From the NCBI GenBank assembly GCA_029777935.1, contig JAKORH010000345.1:1-20842 (forward strand): DNA of 20,842 nt. Direction: 5' to 3'. The DNA comes from Pseudomonadota bacterium. Its GTDB lineage: Bacteria; Pseudomonadota; Gammaproteobacteria; Burkholderiales; Burkholderiaceae. Both the position numbers and the translations under genes were made by a program. Numbering within the stretch: the stretch's first letter is position 1; each line of letters starts with the position of its first letter. This document shows, in pieces, positions 14,837-20,842 of this stretch. The notes under the pieces are model-generated. The model ran no database searches. It was not told the origin of the DNA and saw nothing but the letters and a program-made list of their open reading frames with translations.

Positions 14837-15814
14837 TTAAGCGCGCGCGAACTCCCGCGCGTAGGCGCGCACGATCGATTCGAAGTCGGCGTCGCGCTGG
14901 AATCCCAGCGCGTCGGCGCGCGCGGTGGTGAAGCGGCCCGGCCACGTGCGCACGATCGCGGCGATGCGCTCGTCGGGCTGCATCTGCACGCGCGCCGCTG
15001 CCGCGTCGCCGCCGACCGCGCGCAGCGCCTCGATCATCTGCGCCACGGTCGCCGTCAGTCCCGGCAGGTTCAGCGAGCGGCGCCAGCCCCAGGCATCTGC
15101 GGGCAATTCGTGCGCGTGGATGAAGTTCGCGATCGCCGACTGCGGGGACAGCACCCACACCGCTGTCTCGATGTCGACCGGGCACGGCGCGATCTCGCCC
15201 GCCAGCGGCTCGCGGATGATGCTGCTGGCGAAGCTCGACGCCGCCGCGTTCGGCTTGCCGGGCCGCACCACGATCGTCGGCAGCCGCACGCTGCGGCCGT
15301 CGATGAAGCCCTTGCGCGTGCAGTCGCCGACCAGCAGTTCGCAGACGAGCTTCTGCACGCCGTAGCTCGTCTGCGGCGTGGGCTGCGTCTCGTCGCTCAA
15401 GACCGCAGGCATTTCGCCGCCGAACACCGCCACGCTGCTGGCGAACACCAGCTTCGGCTTGCCGCTCTGCCTGCGGCAGGCGTCCAGGATCGCGCGCGTG
15501 CCGTCGAGGTTCACGCGCATGCCGAGATCGAAGTCCGCTTCCGCCGCGCCGCTGACGACCGCGGCGAGATGGAACACGCTCGCGGTGTCGCCTTCCATCA
15601 CGTGCTCGACGAAGCCGCGTGCAGCGATGTCGCCGACCACGTAGCCGACGCGCTCGTCGACGAACAACCTGCCGCTCTGCGACTGGTCGACCGCGACGAT
15701 CTGCTCGATCGTCCGCTCGCGGCCTTCGGCGTCGGTGAGCTGGCCGCGCGCGGCGAGCGCGCGCACCAGCATTTGTCCAAGGAAGCCGGCGCCGCCGGTG
15801 ATCATGATCTTCAT
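14837..15814 (-). CDS. denD: NAD-dependent epimerase/dehydratase, probable D-erythronate dehydrogenase (DenD-like)
   Basis: This 325-residue extended short-chain dehydrogenase has the nucleotide loop GGAGFLG (7-13), a Ser pair at 126-127 (FASSVAVFGG) and the catalytic pair Tyr151 and Lys155 (YGVQK). ADFDLGMRVNLDGTRAILDACR and RLPTIVVRPGKPNAAASSFAS resemble the D-erythronate dehydrogenase subgroup, which oxidises D-erythronate to the 2-keto acid. None of the other tetronate genes (denK, otnC, otnI) is present here, so the substrate is inferred only from resemblance. ATG 15814 overlaps the stop of the upstream DUF3025 gene (ATGA), so the two are translationally coupled. It is the last gene of the pyrC-DUF3025-denD run. 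Confidence 0.8.
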   Translation of the reverse strand: MKIMITGGAGFLGQMLVRALAARGQLTDAEGRERTIEQIVAVDQSQSGRLFVDERVGYVVGDIAARGFVEHVMEGDTASVFHLAAVVSGAAEADFDLGMRVNLDGTRAILDACRRQSGKPKLVFASSVAVFGGEMPAVLSDETQPTPQTSYGVQKLVCELLVGDCTRKGFIDGRSVRLPTIVVRPGKPNAAASSFASSIIREPLAGEIAPCPVDIETAVWVLSPQSAIANFIHAHELPADAWGWRRSLNLPGLTATVAQMIEALRAVGGDAAAARVQMQPDERIAAIVRTWPGRFTTARADALGFQRDADFESIVRAYAREFARA

Positions 15815-16665
15815 GGGTTGTGCCCCTGCAAATGCTGTCGCCCCGGCGCAGGCCGGGGCCCGATCTTCCGCGCACCATCTTGGGCCCCGGCCTGCGCCGG
15901 GGCGACGGAATCATCACGCGTGCTCCGCAACGGGCGGAACACGCATGCGTCATCGTAGAACCGCGCGTCCGCGTTGTCCGCGCACCAGCCCGGAATGCCC
16001 AGCACCGGCAGGTGTTCGAGCAGGCGTGGCGTGAGGTCCGGGCGCGCGACGAAATCGGCCGCGGCGGCATCGATGGCCTCGATCGCCGTGCCGCGCACCG
16101 GCAGCACCGCCGCGGTGATCGCCTTGTACGGACCCACGAGCTTTTCCAGCAGCGCATGGCCGAACGCGAACGCGGCGATGTCCGCGCCCCAGCGTGCGCG
16201 CCGCTCGACGAGCAACGCGTGCCACTGCCGGCGTTCCAGCAGCTCCAATGCCGAATCGTCGCAGGCGAGCAGCAGGCCGCTCTCGTCGATCAGCGTGGCG
16301 GCGTCGCGCGCCGCGCCGCGCGTGTCACTGATGCCGAGCCGCGCGATCTCGGCTGCCTGGCGGGCATTGAGCGCGCGCTTAAGCCGAGGCCAGGCGAGCC
16401 ACATCAGCGCGTTGAAGCGATCGTGCAGGTTGTCGCGGCTCGGCACGCGGCCGGTGGCGGCGATGTGCGCCTCGTAGGCCACGCCCGGCGGCGCATCGTC
16501 GCCTGACGCGAATTCGATCGGGTGGCCGCCCGCGCCGCGCACGCCGCGCGCACGTGCGAGCTGCGTCAGCGCGCCGCGCCAGTCTTGCGCCTCGAGCGCC
16601 GGCCGCAGGCCCGCGTGCGGCGCGAGCCACGGCGCGGACCAGTCGATCACGGCACGAGCTGCCAC
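15811..16665 (-). CDS. DUF3025 family protein with repeat-encoded C-terminal tail
   Basis: This 284-residue protein of unknown function matches the DUF3025 family, often found beside pyrC in betaproteobacteria. Recognisable segments are [22 protein letters not shown] (about 78-99), [25 protein letters not shown] (about 131-155) and the [19 protein letters not shown] end (about 222-240). The natural end is probably near VFRPLR. The last 35 or so residues ([19 protein letters not shown] and onward) are encoded by the inverted-repeat element at 15837-15906. The gene begins with GTG 16665, overlapping the pyrC stop by 19 bases, and ends overlapping the denD-like ATG. No catalytic motif is evident. 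Confidence 0.8.
   Translation of the reverse strand: MAARAVIDWSAPWLAPHAGLRPALEAQDWRGALTQLARARGVRGAGGHPIEFASGDDAPPGVAYEAHIAATGRVPSRDNLHDRFNALMWLAWPRLKRALNARQAAEIARLGISDTRGAARDAATLIDESGLLLACDDSALELLERRQWHALLVERRARWGADIAAFAFGHALLEKLVGPYKAITAAVLPVRGTAIEAIDAAAADFVARPDLTPRLLEHLPVLGIPGWCADNADARFYDDACVFRPLRSTRDDSVAPAQAGAQDGARKIGPRPAPGRQHLQGHNP
15837..15906. repeat. Perfect 25-bp inverted-repeat element, copy 3, inside the DUF3025 gene
   Basis: The arms 15837-15861 and 15882-15906 are perfectly complementary over 25 bases around a 20-base loop. The perfect arms suggest recent arrival or active maintenance. It is the same family as 8695-8768 and 12771-12865. It lies in the 3' part of the DUF3025 gene and is read through in frame. 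Confidence 0.92.
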
Positions 16666-17702
16666 GCCAGTTCCTCACCCGCGCCGAGCGGAACGATCGT
16701 CGCGTCGCCGAACGCGAGCTCCGGCGGCAACGTCCACGCGCGCCGCGCGAGCGTGACGGTCTGCGCATTGCGCGGCAGGCCGTAGAAGTCGGGGCCGTTG
16801 AAGCTGGCGAACGCCTCGAGCTTGTCGAGCGCGCCGGCCTGCTCGAACGCGGCCGCATACAGCTCCAGCGCGGACGCCGCGGTGAAGCAGCCGGCGCAGC
16901 CGCACGCGTGTTCCTTGTCGCCTTTCGGATGCGGCGCGCTGTCGGTTCCGAGGAAGAAGCGCGGATTGCCCGAGGTCGCCGCCGCCAGCAGCGCGCGGCG
17001 GTGCGTCTCGCGCTTGAGCAGCGGCAGGCAGTAGTAGTGCGGGCGGATGCCGGTCCGGCCTTCGGCCGTCATGAAGATCGCATTGCGGCTGTACAGCAGG
17101 TGATGCGCGGTGATCGTGGCCGCGATGCGGCCGGACGCACCCGTCACGTAGTCGGCCGCCTCGCGGGTGGTGATGTGCTCGAGCACCACGCGCAGCCGCG
17201 GGAAATCGCGCCGCAGCGGGATCAGCACGTCGTCGATGAAGTACCGCTCGCGGTCGAACACGTCGACGTCGTGCGCGGTCACTTCGCCATGGGCCAGCAG
17301 CGGCAGGTCGAGCCGCTGCATCGCCTCCAGTGCGCCGGCGCACTTCGCGAGGCGCGTGACGCCGGAGTCCGAGTTGGTCGTCGCGCCGGCCGGATAAAGC
17401 TTCACGCCGTGCACGAAGCCGCTCGCCTGCGCGCGCGCGATCTCGTCGGCCGGCGTGTTGTCGGTCAGATACAGCGTCATCAGTGGCTCGAACGCCGCTC
17501 CGCGCGGCAGTGCGGCCAGGATGCGGCTGCGGTACGCGGCCGCCTGCTCGGTGGTCGTCACCGGCGGGCGCAGGTTCGGCATCACGATCGCGCGCGCGAA
17601 CCGGCGCGCGGTGTACGGCAGCACGTCGGCCATCTGCGCGCCGTCGCGCAGATGCAGGTGCCAGTCGTCGGGGCGCGTAAACGTCAGGGTGGCGGCGGTC
17701 AT
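16647..17702 (-). CDS. pyrC: Dihydroorotase, class II
   Basis: This 351-residue zinc amidohydrolase performs the third step of pyrimidine synthesis, cyclising N-carbamoyl-L-aspartate to dihydroorotate. All metal and catalytic ligands are visible. They are His15 and His17 in WHLHLRD, Lys101 (the carboxylated Lys) in [14 protein letters not shown], His138 in LLAHGEV, His176 in LEHITT, and Asp254 in LGTDSAPH. Positions agree closely with E. coli PyrC (about 348 residues). ATG 17702 was chosen by homology; the frame runs on upstream only as a shadow of the divergent transporter gene. The start is 33 bases from that divergent gene. It leads an overlapping three-gene operon. Confidence 0.97.
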   Translation of the reverse strand: MTAATLTFTRPDDWHLHLRDGAQMADVLPYTARRFARAIVMPNLRPPVTTTEQAAAYRSRILAALPRGAAFEPLMTLYLTDNTPADEIARAQASGFVHGVKLYPAGATTNSDSGVTRLAKCAGALEAMQRLDLPLLAHGEVTAHDVDVFDRERYFIDDVLIPLRRDFPRLRVVLEHITTREAADYVTGASGRIAATITAHHLLYSRNAIFMTAEGRTGIRPHYYCLPLLKRETHRRALLAAATSGNPRFFLGTDSAPHPKGDKEHACGCAGCFTAASALELYAAAFEQAGALDKLEAFASFNGPDFYGLPRNAQTVTLARRAWTLPPELAFGDATIVPLGAGEELAWQLVP

Positions 17703-17708
17703 GCCGGG

Positions 17709-17714
17709 ATTATC
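17709..17714 (-). promoter_or_regulatory. Candidate -10 element close to the pyrC start
   Basis: GATAAT on the minus strand lies six bases before the pyrC ATG. No Shine-Dalgarno sequence is seen. Initiation about seven bases downstream would give a leaderless pyrC message. The -35 region (ATGCCG) is poor. Pattern match only. Confidence 0.2.
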
Positions 17715-17735
17715 GCCGCCCACTAAGATGCCGGC

Positions 17736-18812
17736 ATGCACAATCGCGAACCGATCGCGCCGCCACGCGACTACATGCGGCCGCTGCTCGCCACGACCGC
17801 GATCGCTCTGCTGGCAGTCGCGACGTTCTGGGTGCTGCGTCCCTTCCTGCCGGCGATCGTGTGGGCGGCGATGATCGTCGTGGCCACCTGGCCGATGATG
17901 CAGTTGATCGAGACGCGCGTCGGGCGCCGGCGCTGGATCGCGATCACCGCGATGACGCTGCTGCTGCTGCTGGTGTTCGCGATCCCGCTGTTCCTCGCCA
18001 TCGCCACCATCGTCGAGAACGCCGACCGCCTGGTGGGCTGGTTCAGGGTCGTGGCCGATGGCGGCCTGCCGTTGCCGCCGCCGTGGGTCGAGCGCATTCC
18101 GCTTGCCGGTGCGCCGCTGGCGCAGGCGTGGCATGAACTCGCCACCGGCGGGCGGGGGGGCATCGTGGCGCGTCTGGCGCCGCACGTCGGCGAGGTCGTC
18201 AAGTGGTTCGCCGGGCTGGCCGGAAACGTGGGGCTGACGACGGTGCAGTTCGTGCTGACGCTCGGCATCGCCGTGGTCATGTACGCAAGCGGCGAATCGG
18301 CGGCGCAATTCGTCGTGCGCTTCGCGCGCCGGCTGGCAGGCGCGCGCGGCGATCAGGCGATCACGCTCGCCGGACAAGCGATCCGCGCGGTCGCGCTCGG
18401 CGTGGTCGGCACGGCGCTGGTGCAGACCGCGCTCGCGGGCATTGGACTCGCCGCAAGCGGCGTGCCGTTCGCGGGGCTGCTGACCGCGATCGCCTTCATG
18501 CTGTGCATCGCGCAGATCGGCGCGCTGCCGATCCTGCTGCCGGCGGCCGGGTGGGCGTTCTGGCAGGGCGCCACCGGCTGGGGCGTGTTCCTCGTGGTGT
18601 GGTCGGTCGTCGTCGCGAGCATGGACAACGTGCTGCGGCCGTGGCTGATCCAGCGCGGCGCCAAGCTGCCGCTGCTGCTGATCTTTGCCGGCGTGATCGG
18701 CGGGCTGCTCGCGTTCGGGCTGGTGGGCCTGTTCCTCGGGCCGGTCGTGCTCGCAGTCACGTACAAGCTGCTGACGGCGTGGGTCGAGGAACAACCGGCA
18801 CGTTCGCGATAG
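17736..18812 (+). CDS. AI-2E family transporter (YdiK/PerM-like)
   Basis: This 358-residue inner-membrane protein has about seven or eight helices, beginning with a paired segment (about 16-50, [33 protein letters not shown]). A soluble amphipathic part (about 85-150) follows, then a C-terminal helical bundle (about 155-350). [11 protein letters not shown], then [32 protein letters not shown] and [45 protein letters not shown] are hallmark segments of the family. Members export varied small molecules or ions; the AI-2 name is historical, so quorum sensing should not be assumed. It ends 34 bases before aceE and may share its transcript. ATG 17736 is 33 bases from divergent pyrC. Confidence 0.9.
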   Translation: MHNREPIAPPRDYMRPLLATTAIALLAVATFWVLRPFLPAIVWAAMIVVATWPMMQLIETRVGRRRWIAITAMTLLLLLVFAIPLFLAIATIVENADRLVGWFRVVADGGLPLPPPWVERIPLAGAPLAQAWHELATGGRGGIVARLAPHVGEVVKWFAGLAGNVGLTTVQFVLTLGIAVVMYASGESAAQFVVRFARRLAGARGDQAITLAGQAIRAVALGVVGTALVQTALAGIGLAASGVPFAGLLTAIAFMLCIAQIGALPILLPAAGWAFWQGATGWGVFLVVWSVVVASMDNVLRPWLIQRGAKLPLLLIFAGVIGGLLAFGLVGLFLGPVVLAVTYKLLTAWVEEQPARSR

Positions 18813-18846
18813 CGGCCGGAACCAATTCGCCGCACGGAGGTTGCGC

Positions 18847-20842
18847 ATGAACCGCAACGATCTTGCCAAGCTCGCCACGATTGCATCGTGGCGGCTGCCG
18901 GAAGCCGACGCCGATCCGCAGGAAACGCAGGAGTGGCTCGACGCGCTCGACGCGATCATTCACGACATCGGTCCGCAGCGCGCGACCTTCATCCTGCAGA
19001 AGCTGGTGCAGCATGCGCGCCGCCGCCGCGTGCAGTTGCCCACCGTCGCCAATACACCGTACATCAACACGATCTCGCTCGCGCAGCAGACGCCGTTTCC
19101 CGGCAATCTCGAGATCGAAGCGCGCCTGTCCGCGCTGGTGCGCTGGAACGCGCTGGCGACGGTGGTGCGCGCCAATCGCGCCAGTGGCGAACTGGGCGGG
19201 CACATCGCCAGCTACGCTTCGGCGGCGGATCTGTTCGAGGTCGGATTCAATCACTTCTTCCGCGCGGGACAAGGGGGAAAGGAAGGGGCCCCCTCCCCTT
19301 CCTCGGGAGATCTCGTCTACTTCCAGCCGCACTCGGCGCCGGGCGTGTATGCGCGCGCGTTTCTCGAGGGACGCCTGACCGAAGAACAGCTCTCGAACTA
19401 TCGGCGTGAAACGGGAGGCAAAGGCCTCAGCTCGTATCCGCACCCGTGGCTGATGCCGGATTTCTGGCAGTTCCCGACCGGCTCGATGGGCATCGGCCCG
19501 CTGTTCGCGATCTACCAGGCGCGCTTCATGCGCTATCTCGCGCATCGCGGCCTGCTCGACACGAGCGCGCGCAAGGTGTGGGCGTTCGTCGGCGACGGCG
19601 AGATGGACGAACCCGAGGCGCTCGCCGGCTTGTCGATCGCCGCGCGCGAGGGACTCGACAACCTGGTGTTCGTGGTCAACTGCAACCTGCAGCGGCTCGA
19701 CGGGCCGGTGCGCGGCAACGGCTCGATCATCCAGGAGCTCGAAGGCCTGTTCGCCGGCGCCGGCTGGAACGTGATCAAGCTGCTGTGGGGCTCGGACTGG
19801 GATCCCCTGTTCGCCAGAGACGAGCACGGACTGCTGCTGCGCGCGTTCCACGAAACGGTCGACGGCGAGTTCCAGCAGCTTTCCGCCACCGACGGGCGCT
19901 TCAATCGCGAGCACTTCTTCGCCAAGTATCCGGAGCTGCAGGCGCTGGTCGCGCATCTGTCCGACGACGACATCGACCGGCTGCGCCGCGGCGGCCACGA
20001 CCCGCTGAAGATCCACGCCGCGTTTCACGCGGCGGCCCATCATCGCGGCCAGCCGACGGTGATCCTGGCCAAGACCAAGAAGGGCTACGGCATGGGCAGC
20101 GCGGGCCAGGGCCGGATGACCACGCACCAGCAGAAGAAGCTCGACGTGCAGCAACTGCTCGAGTTCCGCGACCGCTTTGCGCTGCCGCTGTCGGATGCGC
20201 AAGTCGAGGCGTGCGAGTTCGTGCGGCCCGCCGCCGACAGCCCGGAGATGAAATATCTGCACGCGCGGCGCGCCAGGCTCGGCGGCTATCTGCCGGCACG
20301 CGCGCGCAGAGCCGAACCAGTGCCGATTCCGCCGCTGGACGCGTACGCGAAGTTCGCGCTCGAAGCCAACGGCAAGGACATGAGCACGACGATGGCGCTG
20401 GTGCGCATGATCGGCGCGCTGCTGAAGGACCGCGAGCTCGGCCCGCGCATCGTGCCGATCATCGCCGACGAGGCGCGCACGTTCGGCATGGCCGATCTGT
20501 TCCGCCAGATCGGCATCTATTCGCCGCTCGGGCAGCTTTACGAGCCCGAGGACCGCGAGCAAGTCAGCTACTACAAGGAAGCGAGGAACGGCCAGATCCT
20601 CGAGGAAGGCATCACCGAGGCCGGCGCGCTGGCCAGTTGGGTCGCCGCCGCGACCAGTTACTCGGCGCACGGCTACCCGATGCTGCCGTTCTTCATCTAC
20701 TACTCGATGTTCGGCTTCCAGCGCGTGGGCGATGCGATCTGGGCCGCGGCCGATTCGCGCTCGCGCGGCTTCCTGCTCGGCGCCACCGCGGGCCGCACCA
20801 CGCTCGCGGGCGAAGGGCTGCAGCACCAGGACGGCACCAGCC
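18847..20842 (+). CDS. aceE: Pyruvate dehydrogenase E1 component, homodimeric type (3' cut by window)
   Basis: The first 665 residues of an AceE of about 890-900 residues are present. AceE decarboxylates pyruvate with ThDP and passes the acetyl group to lipoylated E2 (aceF, expected downstream). [18 protein letters not shown] (about 24-41) and [16 protein letters not shown] are family hallmarks. The Mg-ThDP motif runs from [11 protein letters not shown] (249-259) to NCN (278-280). The start ATG 18847 follows a strong GGAGG site six bases upstream and gives a slightly long N-terminus ([20 protein letters not shown]). Residues about 141-153 ([13 protein letters not shown]) are a Gly/Pro/Ser-rich loop where E. 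coli AceE has a shorter one; they are encoded by a G/C hairpin at 19280-19303. The window ends inside the gene. Confidence 0.97.
   Translation, partial: MNRNDLAKLATIASWRLPEADADPQETQEWLDALDAIIHDIGPQRATFILQKLVQHARRRRVQLPTVANTPYINTISLAQQTPFPGNLEIEARLSALVRWNALATVVRANRASGELGGHIASYASAADLFEVGFNHFFRAGQGGKEGAPSPSSGDLVYFQPHSAPGVYARAFLEGRLTEEQLSNYRRETGGKGLSSYPHPWLMPDFWQFPTGSMGIGPLFAIYQARFMRYLAHRGLLDTSARKVWAFVGDGEMDEPEALAGLSIAAREGLDNLVFVVNCNLQRLDGPVRGNGSIIQELEGLFAGAGWNVIKLLWGSDWDPLFARDEHGLLLRAFHETVDGEFQQLSATDGRFNREHFFAKYPELQALVAHLSDDDIDRLRRGGHDPLKIHAAFHAAAHHRGQPTVILAKTKKGYGMGSAGQGRMTTHQQKKLDVQQLLEFRDRFALPLSDAQVEACEFVRPAADSPEMKYLHARRARLGGYLPARARRAEPVPIPPLDAYAKFALEANGKDMSTTMALVRMIGALLKDRELGPRIVPIIADEARTFGMADLFRQIGIYSPLGQLYEPEDREQVSYYKEARNGQILEEGITEAGALASWVAAATSYSAHGYPMLPFFIYYSMFGFQRVGDAIWAAADSRSRGFLLGATAGRTTLAGEGLQHQDGTS
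19280..19303. repeat. G/C-rich hairpin inside aceE coding sequence
   Basis: AGGAAGGGG (19280-19288) pairs perfectly with CCCCTTCCT (19295-19303) around a six-base loop. The surrounding purine-then-pyrimidine run resembles the hairpins of the 14685-14762 cluster in style. It encodes a stretch absent or shorter in other AceE proteins, and keeps the frame. Confidence 0.75.

Noticed and set aside
6063..15906. Insertion sequence or prophage behind the repeats.
   Set aside because: No transposase, integrase or phage gene is present. The elements are too short to encode proteins and have no visible target-site duplications.
11174..15958. A 1594-codon open frame on the + strand.
   Set aside because: It runs antisense through the phospholipase and denD-like genes and out of frame through the ThDP enzyme. 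Its product is Arg/Ala/His-rich without any domain, which is typical of shadow frames in high-GC DNA.
17736..18812. Quorum-sensing role from the AI-2E family name.
   Set aside because: The family name is historical and members transport varied substrates. No luxS or lsr gene is present in the window.
17703..18959. Upstream extension of the pyrC frame by about 420 codons.
   Set aside because: It is antisense to the AI-2E family transporter. The dihydroorotase begins at ATG 17702, in agreement with the positions of all catalytic residues.
18757..20826. A 689-codon minus-strand open frame.
   Set aside because: It is the antisense shadow of aceE, whose + strand product is unmistakable.
1..20842. 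tRNA, rRNA or known riboswitches.
   Set aside because: No cloverleaf with conserved T-loop, no rRNA-like sequence and no recognisable aptamer core was seen on either strand by reading. A covariance-model scan would be decisive.

Overview
The window is high-GC, tightly packed DNA from a motile Gram-negative bacterium, most likely a betaproteobacterium (Burkholderiales-like). The reasons are a flagellar export block in the order fliHIJKLMNOPQR, a Kdo hydroxylase of the KdoO type, a class II PyrC followed by a DUF3025 gene, a homodimeric-type AceE, and a CbiM-like membrane protein of a kind I recall mainly from betaproteobacteria. No rRNA, tRNA, transposase, integrase or CRISPR array was found. 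Assignment to a genus is not possible from what can be seen.

Layout: 34-8604 (+) is the late flagellar cluster, in two parts. fliH-fliI-fliJ-fliK come first, then a 199-bp gap with a plausible sigma-28 (FliA) promoter, then fliL-fliM-fliN-fliO-fliP-fliQ-fliR. Together these encode the export ATPase complex (FliH, FliI, FliJ), the hook-length ruler (FliK), stator-associated FliL, C-ring proteins (FliM, FliN) and the export gate with its assembly factor (FliO, FliP, FliQ, FliR). 8605-8993 is a repeat-filled gap. 8994-10554 (+) holds kdoO and the CbiM-like membrane protein. 10559-12766 (-) is a patatin/BamA-type secreted phospholipase. 12912-14603 (+) is a thiamine-diphosphate enzyme. 14837-17702 (-) is an overlapping operon pyrC-DUF3025-denD-like. 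17736-18812 (+) is an AI-2E family transporter, and 18847 to the end (+) is aceE, cut by the window edge.

The most unusual aspect is the repeat load and where it sits. Three kinds occur: (a) nested-palindrome elements of about 70-75 bp with arms of 25-29 bp, including units matching the Neisseria dRS3 pattern ATTCCC-N8-GGGAAT; (b) five short arrays of heptanucleotide tandem repeats, all at fli gene boundaries; (c) G/C-rich hairpin clusters. Several have entered coding sequence without breaking it. A three-unit, exactly 87-bp-periodic array separates the probable original fliP start from its signal peptide. A half element plus a heptad array forms the N-terminus of FliO. A perfect 25-bp inverted repeat now supplies the C-terminal tail of the DUF3025 protein. 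A hairpin supplies an extra loop in AceE. I did not find an obviously new multi-gene system; the repeat biology at gene edges is the best lead.
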